Below, piece after piece: positions 16,591 through 25,909 of a DNA stretch of 47,095 nucleotides; position 1 is the first letter of the stretch; the number at the start of each line of letters is the position of its first letter. The DNA is taken from the NCBI RefSeq assembly GCF_001642955.1, contig NZ_LWSK01000040.1, positions 1 to 47,095 of the forward strand, written 5' to 3'. The stretch comes from Rubripirellula obstinata (GTDB taxonomy: Bacteria; Planctomycetota; Planctomycetia; Pirellulales; Pirellulaceae). Under the pieces are notes generated by a model. That model worked only from the letters and a program-made list of their open reading frames with translations. It was not told the origin of the DNA and made no database searches. Made by a program: the position numbers and the translations under genes.

Positions 16591-17329
16591 GCAATTAGCA
16601 GTAAATATGTTGCAACGAAATGGTTACGCCATAACCAATATAAAACGTAGGAATGTGAGGCCAAAGGATTTAAGACATGGTCTCTTTCACCTGCTTCGTG
16701 AGATGGGTTTTCGCCCAAACCACATCGTAGACATTGGAGCCAATCGTGGACTGTGGACTCGGGACGCTGTCGATTTTTTTCCACAATGCCAATACACGTT
16801 GCTGGAACCGAACAAGCAACTAGTTCCCCATTTTGAAGACCTACTCGAAAAAGACAATGTGAACTGGATTGAAGCAGGAGCTGGACGAAAGAAAGACACA
16901 CTGCGTTTCACCATTGCTGAACGCGACGACTCAAGCAGCTTTGTCATTTCGGATGAAGAAGCCCTCAAAAGAAACTTGCAACAGGTCGAAGTTCCGATCT
17001 ACAGCCTCAATGAGTTGATAGCGGAAAGAAACCTACCCATTCCGGAATTGGTCAAGGTTGACGCTGAGGGGCTAGATGTAGACGTTCTGAATGGAGCAAC
17101 CGATTTGATGGGGAAAACAGAGTTTTTCCTGGTGGAAGTCGGCTTTGCCCCGGCTAGTGAAGAAACTTCGCTGCGAAACGTCGTGAACGTTATGCATGAC
17201 TTTGGCTATTTGCCTTTCGATATCACCGAAAACAATCGTTCGGTGAAATCTCGTGTTCTCTGGCTGTGTGAGTTCTGCTTTATCCGAAAGGATTCAGAAC
17301 TCCTAAAGGGATTGCAGTACAGCAATTAG
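16574..17329 (+). CDS. FkbM-family methyltransferase
   Basis: A protein of about 251 residues with the FkbM pattern: HIVDIGANRGLWTRDAV (SAM-binding), YTLLEPNKQL, IEAGAGRKKDTLRF, then LVKVDAEGLDVDVLNGA and FFLVEVGF. FkbM-type enzymes commonly O-methylate sugars in surface glycans or secondary metabolites. TTG 16571 and ATGs 16574 and 16577 are all possible starts, and all overlap the end of the upstream glycosyltransferase by 14-20 nt, implying coupled translation. It is one of two FkbM genes in the cluster. Confidence 0.87.
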   Translation: MMNLFKQLAVNMLQRNGYAITNIKRRNVRPKDLRHGLFHLLREMGFRPNHIVDIGANRGLWTRDAVDFFPQCQYTLLEPNKQLVPHFEDLLEKDNVNWIEAGAGRKKDTLRFTIAERDDSSSFVISDEEALKRNLQQVEVPIYSLNELIAERNLPIPELVKVDAEGLDVDVLNGATDLMGKTEFFLVEVGFAPASEETSLRNVVNVMHDFGYLPFDITENNRSVKSRVLWLCEFCFIRKDSELLKGLQYSN

Positions 17330-17342
17330 CGGATCCTTTCAC

Positions 17343-18185
17343 TTGTCCAAAGTTGTCATTCTGATATTCCATCATTCGGCCCATTTGAAATGGTTCGAGA
17401 GGATATCACTGCTGCAATGCTTCAATGTTTTGGGTGATCATCCGATTCGCTTGGTTTGCCCTGAGGGAACCAATGTCGACGAGTTCAGAAAGCTTGTTCC
17501 AGAGATCGAAGTGGATCCTGTACCGGCACACTGGATGAATTCAATCCGCGAATACAATCGCATGAAGGTTTCGCCATCGCTTTACAATCGCTACCGAGAT
17601 TATGAATACATGCTCACCTATGAGCTTGACGCGTTTGTGTTTCGAGATGAACTGGCGCAATGGTGTGAGCAAGGCTACGATTACATCGGGGCCCCGTGGG
17701 TTACCCGAGATGAAGATGGCGAACCCGAATTGACGGGGGTGGGCAATAGCGGCTTTTCGTTGCGGAACATCCAGTCGGCGCTGAAAGTAATGAACTCGTT
17801 CGGTTGGGTCAAAAGTCCATGGGGATCGGCAAAGCGGTCTTGGGCTCGCGGACAAAAGCTGCAAGCCCTCGGAAAGCTGTTGGCGATGACGACCATCTAC
17901 AACAATACTCACCGATGGTTGATGCGTTTCTTTATCGATCACGAAGATGGATTTTGGTCGAGCGTGGGCCACAGAAGGCCTTCGTTCAAACTCGCCAGCA
18001 ATCAAAAGGCTCTAGCTTTTTCGATCGAAAAGGAACCAGCATGGTTCCTTGAACAGCTTGGTGGAAACCTTCCGTTTGGATGCCATGCCTGGCAAAAGTA
18101 CCAGCCGGATGCATGGCGGCGGCATATTGAGGCATGTGGCTACGATTTCCCGGATGCGAAAGGGGCAGGCGTCAGCGATGGCTGA
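17343..18185 (+). CDS. DUF5672-like glycosyltransferase
   Basis: A 280-residue protein resembling the DUF5672 family of putative glycosyltransferases. It starts KVVILIFHHSAHLKWFERIS, has YMLTYELDAFVFRDEL with a DxD-like acidic stretch, then YIGAPWV, GNSGFSLRN and, near the end, EDGFWS and PFGCHAWQKY. These elements and their order match that family as known from surface-glycan loci. The start is TTG at 17343, 13 nt after the FkbM stop. Donor and linkage are unknown. A few basic residues but no membrane helix are seen. Confidence 0.8.
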   Translation: MSKVVILIFHHSAHLKWFERISLLQCFNVLGDHPIRLVCPEGTNVDEFRKLVPEIEVDPVPAHWMNSIREYNRMKVSPSLYNRYRDYEYMLTYELDAFVFRDELAQWCEQGYDYIGAPWVTRDEDGEPELTGVGNSGFSLRNIQSALKVMNSFGWVKSPWGSAKRSWARGQKLQALGKLLAMTTIYNNTHRWLMRFFIDHEDGFWSSVGHRRPSFKLASNQKALAFSIEKEPAWFLEQLGGNLPFGCHAWQKYQPDAWRRHIEACGYDFPDAKGAGVSDG

Positions 18186-18270
18186 CCCAACGCATGAAAT
18201 TCTCTTTAAGCCCTGGTTTGCCTAATATTGATCAAGTTTTTTTGATCAGCATTTCCGGATTTGAATCACC

Positions 18271-19482
18271 GTGAATACAAAAAGTGATATTCTCATCGTC
18301 GAGCCAGACCATGGTGGCCATCGCGTCAACCATGTGGGCATCATTACGCGGCACCTGCGATCCAAGGGTATCGAACCTAGATTGTTGACTAGTGCAAAAA
18401 GCAGAACCGCAGGTGCATTTGACCAATTTGAGTTGACGACCTCTTGTTTTGACGAAGAAACGAAAACCGCGATTCCAATTTACACTCGTGTGCTGCCCAA
18501 ACTCCTACGCCAACAATTCATGATCTTTCAGAAGATCTCCGAGCACTTGCAGTCGATTCGAGACACAACAAGATGTGCGATTTTCCCAACGCTTCAAGCC
18601 TCGGGCTTGATAGCAGCAGGCGTGGATCGGGAAGGCTTTTCAGTTCCTTGGGTCGGAGTCGTCATGGCACCTGGAGCTCATCTGCGAGAATGCAGCATCA
18701 AGACTCATCACTGGGCGGCCGAGCTTTGGTTGCAGCGAAAAGCTTATCGAGGCTTAGTGAAGCAGTCCAACTGCCTTTGCATTGGTTCGTTTGATCCACT
18801 TTTTGCTCAGTGGATGAATGATCCCAAAGTGGTTTACTGCCCCGACCCCGTTGAAATTACTTCATCGGAGAAGGAGCACACGCTCGTAACGAACACTGAT
18901 CAACCTGTGGTTCTAGTCGCCGGTTCGATAGATAAACGAAAGTCTGTTTGTGAACTGGCAGCATTGTTGGAAGAAGTCAGTCGAACCAGCCCGCTTCATT
19001 TGGTTATTGCAGGAAAGCCAAGTGAAGCAATCCGTGCGAAACTTGAAAGCTCGCCCGCCATTAAATCGCTACAGCAAACCAATAGCATTGACTTGATTCT
19101 GCGCAGGCTCACGGACTTTGAGATGGATCATCTCTTTCAGCGAGCCGATATCGTTTGGTCGGGAAACTTGCGAGCTTATGGATCCTCCGGTGCGGTCGTT
19201 CGGGCGGGCATGCATGGCAAACCGGTTGTGACGATGAAAAATAGTGTGCTGGGGAACTGGATGGAAGGCGTTGGTGGTGGTCCCGTTGCAGATTTGAACT
19301 CAGCAACAGAACTGCGGGGCCTCTTTGAAAAACTTGTCAGTGACCCCGTGTACCGAAGGTTGCTAGGAGAGCAAAACTATCATCTCTTCGGTGGAAACAC
19401 GGAACTAAATTATTGCAGCGTACTGCTAAATCAGATCGGACTTACAAGACCTTTGCCAAAGGTGGCTTGTGCCAAAGATTAA
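18271..19482 (+). CDS. GT4-like (GT-B fold) glycosyltransferase
   Basis: A 403-residue protein with two Rossmann-like halves. The N-terminal half begins DILIVEPDHGGHRVNHVGII. The C-terminal half has PVVLVAGSIDKRKSV, LHLVIAGKPSEAI and AYGSSGAVVRAGMHGKPVV, the last replacing the usual E-x7-E stretch of GT4 with a small-residue turn. GTG 18271 is the only start close to the first strand. It follows the DUF5672 gene after 85 bp. It likely adds a sugar to the repeat unit, but the E-x7-E deviation makes the exact GT family uncertain. Confidence 0.75.
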   Translation: MNTKSDILIVEPDHGGHRVNHVGIITRHLRSKGIEPRLLTSAKSRTAGAFDQFELTTSCFDEETKTAIPIYTRVLPKLLRQQFMIFQKISEHLQSIRDTTRCAIFPTLQASGLIAAGVDREGFSVPWVGVVMAPGAHLRECSIKTHHWAAELWLQRKAYRGLVKQSNCLCIGSFDPLFAQWMNDPKVVYCPDPVEITSSEKEHTLVTNTDQPVVLVAGSIDKRKSVCELAALLEEVSRTSPLHLVIAGKPSEAIRAKLESSPAIKSLQQTNSIDLILRRLTDFEMDHLFQRADIVWSGNLRAYGSSGAVVRAGMHGKPVVTMKNSVLGNWMEGVGGGPVADLNSATELRGLFEKLVSDPVYRRLLGEQNYHLFGGNTELNYCSVLLNQIGLTRPLPKVACAKD

Positions 19483-19508
19483 TTCGCATCAAAGAAAGTC
19501 AGACCGCA

Positions 19509-20357
19509 ATGGCTCAATGTAGTGTACATGCGGTGTTGCCTCGCACCGGTCTAGCGAATCGCCTGTTGGTCTGGGGGCGTGCGGTTGTTTACGCTCGACG
19601 ATACGGGCTTCCTATTTACACGCAGGGCTGGGGGCATGTTCACATTGGTCCTTTGTTGCGTCGAGAGAAATCGATTCGCTACTACGGAAGATTCTTCACA
19701 TGCCCTCGATCCATAAGGGGGGCGATTCGTCTGAAGCGGAACAAGGTGTTCCAATCTCAAAAAGTATTCGTAGAACCTGAGTTCAATCAACCACCTCCAG
19801 AAAATGCCAAGTGCGTCATTTTTAAGGAAGTGCCTTCAAAAAACGATTACTTCAGAGACCTTCGTGGCCATGAGGACTTTATTTCAAGCGAATTTTTCGG
19901 CTCGGTACGGGAACGCTGGAAGCGCCGGTTATCGCCCAAAACGGATCCTTTCATCGCCCTTCATGTTAGGCGAGGGGATTTTGGCATCACCGGGATTCAA
20001 TTAAGTCCCGAATCGTATTTCACCACGACACTTTCACGTCTTAGAGCGAAAACAGGAATTGAAAAAGCTGTTGTCTTCTCCGACGCACGTCCAGCAGAAC
20101 TGGTCGAGCTTTCGGCAATCTCACAAGTATCCTTTGCCGAACATGGCAGCGAGATTCTGGACCTTTTGGAAATGTCACGTGCAGACATCATCGTCACGTC
20201 CCTGCGAAGCACGTTCGGTTATTGGGGAGGTTTCGTTTCCAATGCATCAATTATCTTGGACCCCGAACATGATTTCGGAGCGATCCGTGCTGGCAACGGG
20301 CGATGGTTTGAAGGCAACATCGATCAGTTTGAATCCTATGTAGAAAAATCAACTTAG
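19509..20357 (+). CDS. GT11-like (alpha-1,2-fucosyltransferase-type) glycosyltransferase
   Basis: With ATG 19509 the protein has 282 residues. An early GLANRLLVWGRAVVYARRYG stretch matches the N-terminal donor region of GT11-like enzymes. FIALHVRRGDFG carries the HxRRGDF motif that binds GDP in fucosyltransferases of the GT11/GT10/GT23 superfamily, and DIIVTSLRSTFGYWGGFV resembles the family's third motif. It would move a GDP-linked deoxyhexose, but no GDP-fucose synthesis genes lie in this window. The frame is open further upstream (to 19413) but overlaps the previous gene there, so 19509 is chosen. Confidence 0.78.
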   Translation: MAQCSVHAVLPRTGLANRLLVWGRAVVYARRYGLPIYTQGWGHVHIGPLLRREKSIRYYGRFFTCPRSIRGAIRLKRNKVFQSQKVFVEPEFNQPPPENAKCVIFKEVPSKNDYFRDLRGHEDFISSEFFGSVRERWKRRLSPKTDPFIALHVRRGDFGITGIQLSPESYFTTTLSRLRAKTGIEKAVVFSDARPAELVELSAISQVSFAEHGSEILDLLEMSRADIIVTSLRSTFGYWGGFVSNASIILDPEHDFGAIRAGNGRWFEGNIDQFESYVEKST

Positions 20358-20470
20358 TAGCCTTTAGTTTTCGTTCGCAGTCCTGCTACTTTCTTCCGTT
20401 GAGTAACAGGACACAACGACACTCTTGTTTTCCAAGAATTCGCATATTCTAATCAAAATAGATCACAAAG

Positions 20471-21085
20471 ATGAACCGTCAAAAATCTGACCTTGCAGCT
20501 CTTGCTGGACATGGCAAGGACTTGTGGAAGCTTTTTCGTTTCGATGTCGCCAACCCTCACAGCTGGTCCAAATATCGGCAACTCAAGGCAGTTGGGCGTC
20601 GCACGGGAGCTAAAATGTTGATCGAAACCGGTACCTTCCTTGGAAACACTTCTATGAGATGTTCCAAAGCGTTCGATCAGGTCGTCACCATCGAACTAGA
20701 TCCCGAGCTCCATCAACGAGCGAAATCATTTCTCTCAACTAGAAGAAACGTCGAGTGCATTCTTGGCGATGCGACCAAAAAACTGCCTGAAGTTTTAGTT
20801 CGGGAAGAATGCAGTCAAGCGGTTGTTTTCCTTGACGGACATTTCTCCAGTGGCGAGACAGCGCATGGTGATGTCCCCGAACCTGCATGCGAACTGCTGT
20901 CAAGTCTTGGTCAATTCAAGGACAAAATCTGTGCGATTGTCGTCGATGATTTCCGATTGTTTGGAGTCGAAGCGGGCTGGCCACGAAAGTCTGAGCTTTT
21001 GATCGCAGCAGAAGAAATTTTTGGTGACTATCGCCTAGCCGTTCATCTCGACCAACTTCTCATTGAACGGATCTCAGCCAACTGA
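20471..21085 (+). CDS. class I SAM-dependent methyltransferase
   Basis: A 204-residue protein with a Rossmann core: KMLIETGTFLGNTSMR (motif I), VVTIELDPELHQRAK (acidic strand-2 end), ECILGDATKKLPEVL and AVVFLDGHFSSGET. CAIVVDDFRLFG follows. The pattern resembles small glycan-associated methyltransferases that read 'ETGTYLG' at motif I. Substrate unknown. ATG 20471 gives a compact domain with a ~50-residue N-terminal helix region. The 113-bp gap upstream and 197-bp gap downstream leave room for promoters, but none is recognisable. Confidence 0.75.
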   Translation: MNRQKSDLAALAGHGKDLWKLFRFDVANPHSWSKYRQLKAVGRRTGAKMLIETGTFLGNTSMRCSKAFDQVVTIELDPELHQRAKSFLSTRRNVECILGDATKKLPEVLVREECSQAVVFLDGHFSSGETAHGDVPEPACELLSSLGQFKDKICAIVVDDFRLFGVEAGWPRKSELLIAAEEIFGDYRLAVHLDQLLIERISAN

Positions 21086-21282
21086 ATTCACTGAACATGG
21101 AAGACGGAAACGCGAGTTTGATTGCCTTACTAGATGTTTGCTTACCGAAATTCTATTTTAGTACACACTCGGTTTCTTGCCTTCATCGCATCATCACCCT
21201 GCGTTTTTAAGAGAGTGAATACTTGATTGATCGACCTTCATCAACTTTTTTACAACCATGACTTAGGCTTGGACCTAAAATT

Positions 21283-22620
21283 ATGCTTCAAATATCTGCC
21301 GCAATCGTTGGACTATTACTTGTCTGTCTTGCCATGATGACAAGAAAAAATCCTGGCATCGCGCTAGGACTGGTCTGGTGTCTTTATGCAACTGAGCAAG
21401 TGCTGCAAGCTGCGTTTCCGTTTTTTCTTGCTCACGGTTCATTGATTAACTATTCATTTTTCGGCATGAGCTGTCTGGCGGCTTTTAACGTCGCAATGCG
21501 GACAAACTTTTTTGCAGGCATCGAGATCCCTCGTGAACACCTTTGGTTTGCTGCCCTTTTCGGATTGACCGTCTGCAGCATCTTCTGGGCTCCAAATTCC
21601 GGTGGCTCATTCAACCGTTTGAAGAATATTGCTCCTTATGTCGTCCAGTTTATTCTTATCGCCCCGCTGTGCGTGCTCGAGCGTGACCAGTTGGACAAGG
21701 CCATTAAAGTGCTTCTATACTTTGGATTTTTCGTATTGATCGGTCTTGCACTTTGTCCAATCTCCAACCGAAGCATCGTGATGGATGTCGGGCGTCTAAA
21801 CAGGAGCAGTGTCAGCGGCAATCCCTTGGCGGTAGCAAGCTTTGCTGGCCTCGTAATTTTAGCCGCCGTATTTAAAATTTACGGGATGGAGCGAAAAAGA
21901 GGTGGACTATTCTTAATCCATGTTGCAGCTGCGATCCTAGGATTTTTGGTCTTGGCCCGCAGTGGTTCGCGTGGACAGGTGATTGCATCAGGAATTTCTC
22001 TGCTGATCTGGCTGCCGATTACCGCTCGAGTCGCTGCCAAGCGTTCGTCGATGATGGCGTTGGGGACAGTTCTCGTAGTTGCATTAGGAATGTTTTATTT
22101 CGTCAGCAACGGAAAGGATGTTGGGCGTTGGAATTCGGAACACTTACGAAATCATGCGGAGGGAAGGCTTCTCTTGTCGAACCAATTACTTGACGCTTGG
22201 TATGATGCTGGCCCAATTCATTGGCTCATTGGACTTGGAAACTCGGCAGCATGGGATATTATCGGTTTTTATCCTCACGTAGTTCCCCTAGAAATCATCG
22301 CAGAGGAAGGTGCGTTGGGAATCATTTTCTTTATCGCATTTTGTTACGCAACGGTATTTGGAGGCCTTGCGATTCTCCGGCAAGATGGGCTTGATGCTGG
22401 TTCGAGAGTCAACCTCGGACTGGTGTTAGCGTTATTCACCTTCCAATTTGCATTATGTTTTAAGCAAGGAAGTATGATCGGCAGTCAGGCGCTATTTGGC
22501 TTTGGTTTGACCGCTGGGTGGTACACTGCCTTTATGAGAAAGGAAAACGAAACAAACAAGCTTCGAGGTATTTTCCCTACCACAACGCAGCGGTCTGCAT
22601 CGAACGCGGCAACTCGGTAA
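21283..22620 (+). CDS. Wzy-like O-antigen/exopolysaccharide polymerase
   Basis: A 445-residue protein with about 11-12 hydrophobic helices. It has the O-antigen ligase/polymerase (Wzy_C) layout: LARSGSRGQVIASGISLLIW at about residue 225, and a long periplasmic loop ending in WLIGLGNSAAWDIIGFYPHV then PLEIIAEEGALGIIF. This corresponds to the G.G...H...L...E.G motif of the family. It would polymerise flipped repeat units in the periplasm. ATG 21283 is well placed. It has no TPR extension, unlike the related protein at 1970, and its place inside the cluster makes it the better Wzy candidate. Confidence 0.85.
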   Translation: MLQISAAIVGLLLVCLAMMTRKNPGIALGLVWCLYATEQVLQAAFPFFLAHGSLINYSFFGMSCLAAFNVAMRTNFFAGIEIPREHLWFAALFGLTVCSIFWAPNSGGSFNRLKNIAPYVVQFILIAPLCVLERDQLDKAIKVLLYFGFFVLIGLALCPISNRSIVMDVGRLNRSSVSGNPLAVASFAGLVILAAVFKIYGMERKRGGLFLIHVAAAILGFLVLARSGSRGQVIASGISLLIWLPITARVAAKRSSMMALGTVLVVALGMFYFVSNGKDVGRWNSEHLRNHAEGRLLLSNQLLDAWYDAGPIHWLIGLGNSAAWDIIGFYPHVVPLEIIAEEGALGIIFFIAFCYATVFGGLAILRQDGLDAGSRVNLGLVLALFTFQFALCFKQGSMIGSQALFGFGLTAGWYTAFMRKENETNKLRGIFPTTTQRSASNAATR

Positions 22621-22951
22621 GAACTCCAATTCACCTTGCTTTGATAAGAGTTCCGAACGTCACGCTGGCTTCGTCCTTCGTTGAGTGCCAACACCTCGCA
22701 ATCTCTAATACCAAGTTTTGATTGTGCGGGAATTGTAACCGAGCGATTGATTAGAGCGTTGGACGTAACAATGGTTTTTTGGTCACAATCATCGTTCCGT
22801 TCTTTGTCGTTAATTGTGGATAAAGGATTAGGTCCAATCGTTTTCTCCTCAACAGTCCTACGGCCTAATTGCTGCAAACCTGGAACCAATTTGCCAGGAC
22901 AATTGATGGTCGGGATTCACCAAGACAACCAAACAACGAGAACTGGTAATT
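22621..22951. other. intergenic gap, no gene accepted
   Basis: About 330 bp between the polymerase and the sulfotransferase. A 95-codon frame (22681-22968) runs into the sulfotransferase start but has unlikely composition and no family resemblance, so it was not accepted. No repeat family or hairpin of note is seen. The gap may carry a promoter for the downstream genes. Confidence 0.35.
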
Positions 22952-23743
22952 ATGACTATGTACCGTGAAGGCTTGGGTTCTAAGAAACCTGAGACCGCAG
23001 GCAGTGGACAACCGTGTGGTGAGGAAGCGAGGATCGAAACCTTCGTTGCCTCCCATAGACGGTCCGGTACGCATCTAACTCTTGATAACCTTGTTGCGAA
23101 CTTCGATGCATTTAATTCAGGATTCAAAAACTTTGACGATCCGAGGTTGGATCAAAATGTTGCGCTCTACAAAACTCATTTGGATGGGTTTCAGGCAGCA
23201 ACAAAACTGAACAATCGAGCGAAAATAGTTTACGTGATCCGAGACGGGCGGGATGTCATGGTATCTTTGTACAAATACGCGAAGACTCATGATTCGGAGG
23301 TTCGCAGCATGGATTTCTCGGAATTCTTACGCAGCCCCAACCCGTACAGTCACTCCGAAAAATCGAGGGGACTAAATCGAGTTGAATACTGGAACTATCA
23401 TGTGGAATCTTGGCTCACTCAGACCAAATTCTCAATCAAATGTGTCACCTTTGATGGATGGAAATTTTCATTCCACGAAAACTTGGCCGCATTGGGGCTG
23501 TTTCTCCAACTGGCTCCAAAATCAGTATCAAAGTCAATGGTCATGAAGCCGAGTCAACGTTGGACCAAAAACATACTCAGAAAATTCGGGTTTTCCAAAA
23601 ACACAGCAATACAGTTTCAAGGTGGACACTCTCAGGCTTGGAAGAAACACTTTGACTCTGATTCTCTTGGTTATTTCTGCCATGAGTCGAAAAAGACTTA
23701 TGAGATGGTATCTGAAAACCTGGGATTCGATTTTGAACTTTAA
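22952..23743 (+). CDS. sulfotransferase
   Basis: A 263-residue cytosolic-type sulfotransferase. The 5'-phosphosulfate-binding loop reads SHRRSGTHL at residues 34-42, close to the family's YPKSGTTWL. The 3'-phosphate-binding segment is IVYVIRDGRDVMVSLYKY at about 91-108, with the conserved Arg and Ser. KTHLDGF (about residue 70) could supply the catalytic base region, and a C-terminal GGHSQAWKKHF matches the typical RKG...W-like PAPS site. It would move sulfate from PAPS to a sugar hydroxyl or to a small substrate. Inside a glycan cluster the repeat unit is the likely acceptor. The first ~28 residues look disordered, so a later start is possible. Confidence 0.85.
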   Translation: MTMYREGLGSKKPETAGSGQPCGEEARIETFVASHRRSGTHLTLDNLVANFDAFNSGFKNFDDPRLDQNVALYKTHLDGFQAATKLNNRAKIVYVIRDGRDVMVSLYKYAKTHDSEVRSMDFSEFLRSPNPYSHSEKSRGLNRVEYWNYHVESWLTQTKFSIKCVTFDGWKFSFHENLAALGLFLQLAPKSVSKSMVMKPSQRWTKNILRKFGFSKNTAIQFQGGHSQAWKKHFDSDSLGYFCHESKKTYEMVSENLGFDFEL

Positions 23744-23792
23744 GCGATTTAAGCCGTCACTCGCCGTCGGTAATTAAACCTCGGAATACTCT

Positions 23793-24515
23793 ATGGAAAT
23801 TAAGAGAAGTCTACGCCGCATAAAAACTAGGTTTTTTGGGAACCGGCCAGATGTCAAAATTGACGCTTCTTTGGCAACCGAATTCCATGGTAGCGAATAT
23901 GGCGGTTGGACAATTGAGCGAGAGAGCCTCCGCTCGAAAAGTACGGTTTATTCTTTTGGAATTGGTCATGATGTCAGCTTCGATCTATCTTTGATTAATC
24001 GATATCGGTGTGCTGTACATGGCTTCGATCCAACTCCACGGGTTGTGTCTTGGGTCGAGAAGCAGAATCTCGATCCTAATTTTAAGTTTCACCCTTTAGC
24101 TTTGTCTCACGAGCCTGGACATCTGCAGTTCTTTGAGCCCGATAACCCGACCCATATCTCGCATTCGAAGCATCCGTCATCCAAGTCTGGGAAGCCAATC
24201 GAAGTCGCGTGCTCAAACCTTAGAACCATTCGCACAGACCTTGGACACGACTCAATCGATCTGATCAAAATGGACATTGAAGGTTTTGAATACGATGTAT
24301 TGAATGAAACCTTCCTTGATTTGCCAATAAGGCAGTTGCTGATTGAATTCCATCATTTTCTTCCTCATTGCTCCAACGAAATGACAACGAGAACGATTGA
24401 CCTACTGCGTCAATTCGGTTTCAAGCTTTTTCATATCTCGCCAAATTACTGCGAGTACTCGTTCATAAACGAAAGCGTCAACCAAGAGGCGAATCAGAGT
24501 ACTGCTAGAAGTTAA
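23793..24515 (+). CDS. FkbM-family methyltransferase
   Basis: A 240-residue protein with FkbM-like motifs: VYSFGIGHDVSFDLSLI at the SAM site, VHGFDPTPRV, FHPLALSHEPGHLQF and IDLIKMDIEGFEYDVLN. The motif I glycine pattern is looser than in the FkbM protein at 16574 (GIGHDVSFD rather than GANRG). The two enzymes are distinct, not recent duplicates. It starts 49 bp after the sulfotransferase and ends just before the IS element. It probably O-methylates a sugar of the repeat unit. Confidence 0.82.
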   Translation: MEIKRSLRRIKTRFFGNRPDVKIDASLATEFHGSEYGGWTIERESLRSKSTVYSFGIGHDVSFDLSLINRYRCAVHGFDPTPRVVSWVEKQNLDPNFKFHPLALSHEPGHLQFFEPDNPTHISHSKHPSSKSGKPIEVACSNLRTIRTDLGHDSIDLIKMDIEGFEYDVLNETFLDLPIRQLLIEFHHFLPHCSNEMTTRTIDLLRQFGFKLFHISPNYCEYSFINESVNQEANQSTARS

Positions 24516-24582
24516 CGCATGGATCTAAGAGCAGGAATCGAAGAATGGGTTTCACATTAGGCTGGATGCATGAAGGGAACCC

Positions 24583-25846
24583 CACGGCCATCGCATCAAA
24601 TTCAGCAGAAGTATTCGCGTAGGCCTTGCCCAAATCCATAGACAACTCGAAAGATTGCGGCATTACGGATAGGTTTCACGCTGCAGTCACGGATTGGGTA
24701 TCAATGTTCCAACAAGTTGCTTCCTTCGAGTCATGTTTTGAAATTGTAGAAGATCCTCGCGTTCCCGGACGCAGCGATCATCCGCTCAGTCGGTTCTGTT
24801 TTTGGTGGTCTCGGCCGTCATTACTGGAGCGGATGGTCCATCGGAAATTGAAGACTTCGGCATCGAAAGAGAAGATTGGTTTAGCCAATTCGTTGACTTG
24901 CCCAGTGGCGTTCCCTCGCACGACACAATTGGCCGAATTCTCTCAATCATCAAGCCCGTGCAGTCCCAAGAAGCATTGCTCGTTTGGCTGAGTGAACTTC
25001 GTCAAAGCTGCCAATCAGACGGACCTTTGGTCGTTCCGATTGATAGAAAGAAAGCACGCGGTTCTTACACCAAGTCCGATGCACTTCACATTGCCAGCGC
25101 GTGGGCGACCGACAATGGCTTGACCTTGGGGCAAGTCGCCGTGGGCTCGAAGTCGAATGAAATTACCGCAGTGCCACAACGAGTCGATATGCTTGAATTG
25201 GAAGGAACGATCGTCACGCTCGGTGCCATGGCCTGTCGGAAAAAGATTGCCAAGCAGATCACCGACGGAGGCGGCAACTGCACTTTTGCGGTGAAAGACA
25301 ATCATCCCAAACTGGCTGCTGCGATCGAAGCGGCGTTCATGGATGCCTACCAAGTGGGCTTGGTTGAATCAGGGTTTCGCTCCAAAATGATTCGCGGCAA
25401 AGGGCACGGTCGGATCGAAGTACGCGACTACTGCGTCGCGGCGATTCCGGACTCATTGAAGGCACTGGCGAAAGATTGGCCAGGACTCAAGAGCATTGGG
25501 CAAGCGATCAACTCGACGAAGGTGGTGACAAAGAAACCAGCGAAGTCCGCTACTACATCAATAGTCACGCTGCGAAACTTGGTAAGTTTGCAGACTCAGT
25601 CCGAAAGAACTGGGGGGTTGAAAGCATGCATTGGATTTCGGACGTTGTTTTTAGCGAAGATGCCAGCCGCATTCGCACAGGCCACGCCACCGAGAGCATG
25701 AGTTTCATACGAAGATTCGTCACCAGCCTTCTTAAGCAAGACAGTTCCAAGACGAGTTTGAAGGGCAGACGAAAACGGGCTGGATGGAACACCGATTTCC
25801 TCGAAAAACTCCTGTTTGGACAATGATTTTGATTTGATGGCCGTGG
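24583..25846. mobile_element. degenerate ISAs1-family insertion sequence
   Basis: A transposase-like coding region is bounded by imperfect inverted repeats: 24583-24605 (CCACGGCCATC...) pairs with 25824-25846 (...GATGGCCGTGG), 11 terminal bases perfect and about 20 of 23 overall. The 1264-bp size fits ISAs1-type elements. No target duplication is evident beside the proposed ends, so the ends may be slightly misplaced or eroded. It sits between the FkbM gene and the SGNH/MBOAT pair, splitting the cluster without breaking a gene. Two frameshifts and a lost catalytic Asp make it immobile on its own. Confidence 0.65.
24626..25826 (+). pseudogene. ISAs1-family transposase, frameshifted and missing a catalytic Asp
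   Basis: The transposase is spread over three frames. The N-terminus (EIVEDPRVPGRSDHPLS) shifts near 24790 into EDFGIEREDWFSQFVDLP and the DDE domain, then shifts again near 25515 into ETSEVRYYINSHAAKLGKFA and EDASRIRTGHATESM. Both shifts look like single-base losses. ISAs1 elements normally have D (in IDGK), D (in IDAM/LDAM) and E (in HWGIEN). Here these read PIDRKK, TLGAMAC and NWGVESMHW, so the second Asp is Gly at codon 25222-25224. A likely start is ATG 24704. Confidence 0.85.
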
Positions 25847-25909
25847 ACGGATCAATCTGTCGAATGTGCTTTCAAAACTCGAACTACTCGATTCAAATTG
25901 ACCAATAAG

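Noticed and set aside
18229-18248. TGATCAA/TTGATCA hairpin with a T-rich loop, considered as a terminator
   Set aside because: The T-run is in the loop and not after the stem, and the downstream gene is only 22 bp away in the same direction.
22681-22968. 95-codon open frame upstream of the sulfotransferase
   Set aside because: Overlaps the sulfotransferase start out of frame and has no family resemblance.
24802-25701. Reading the 299-codon frame as an intact transposase
   Set aside because: The N- and C-terminal parts of the ISAs1 transposase lie in two other frames and a catalytic Asp is Gly, so it is a pseudogene.
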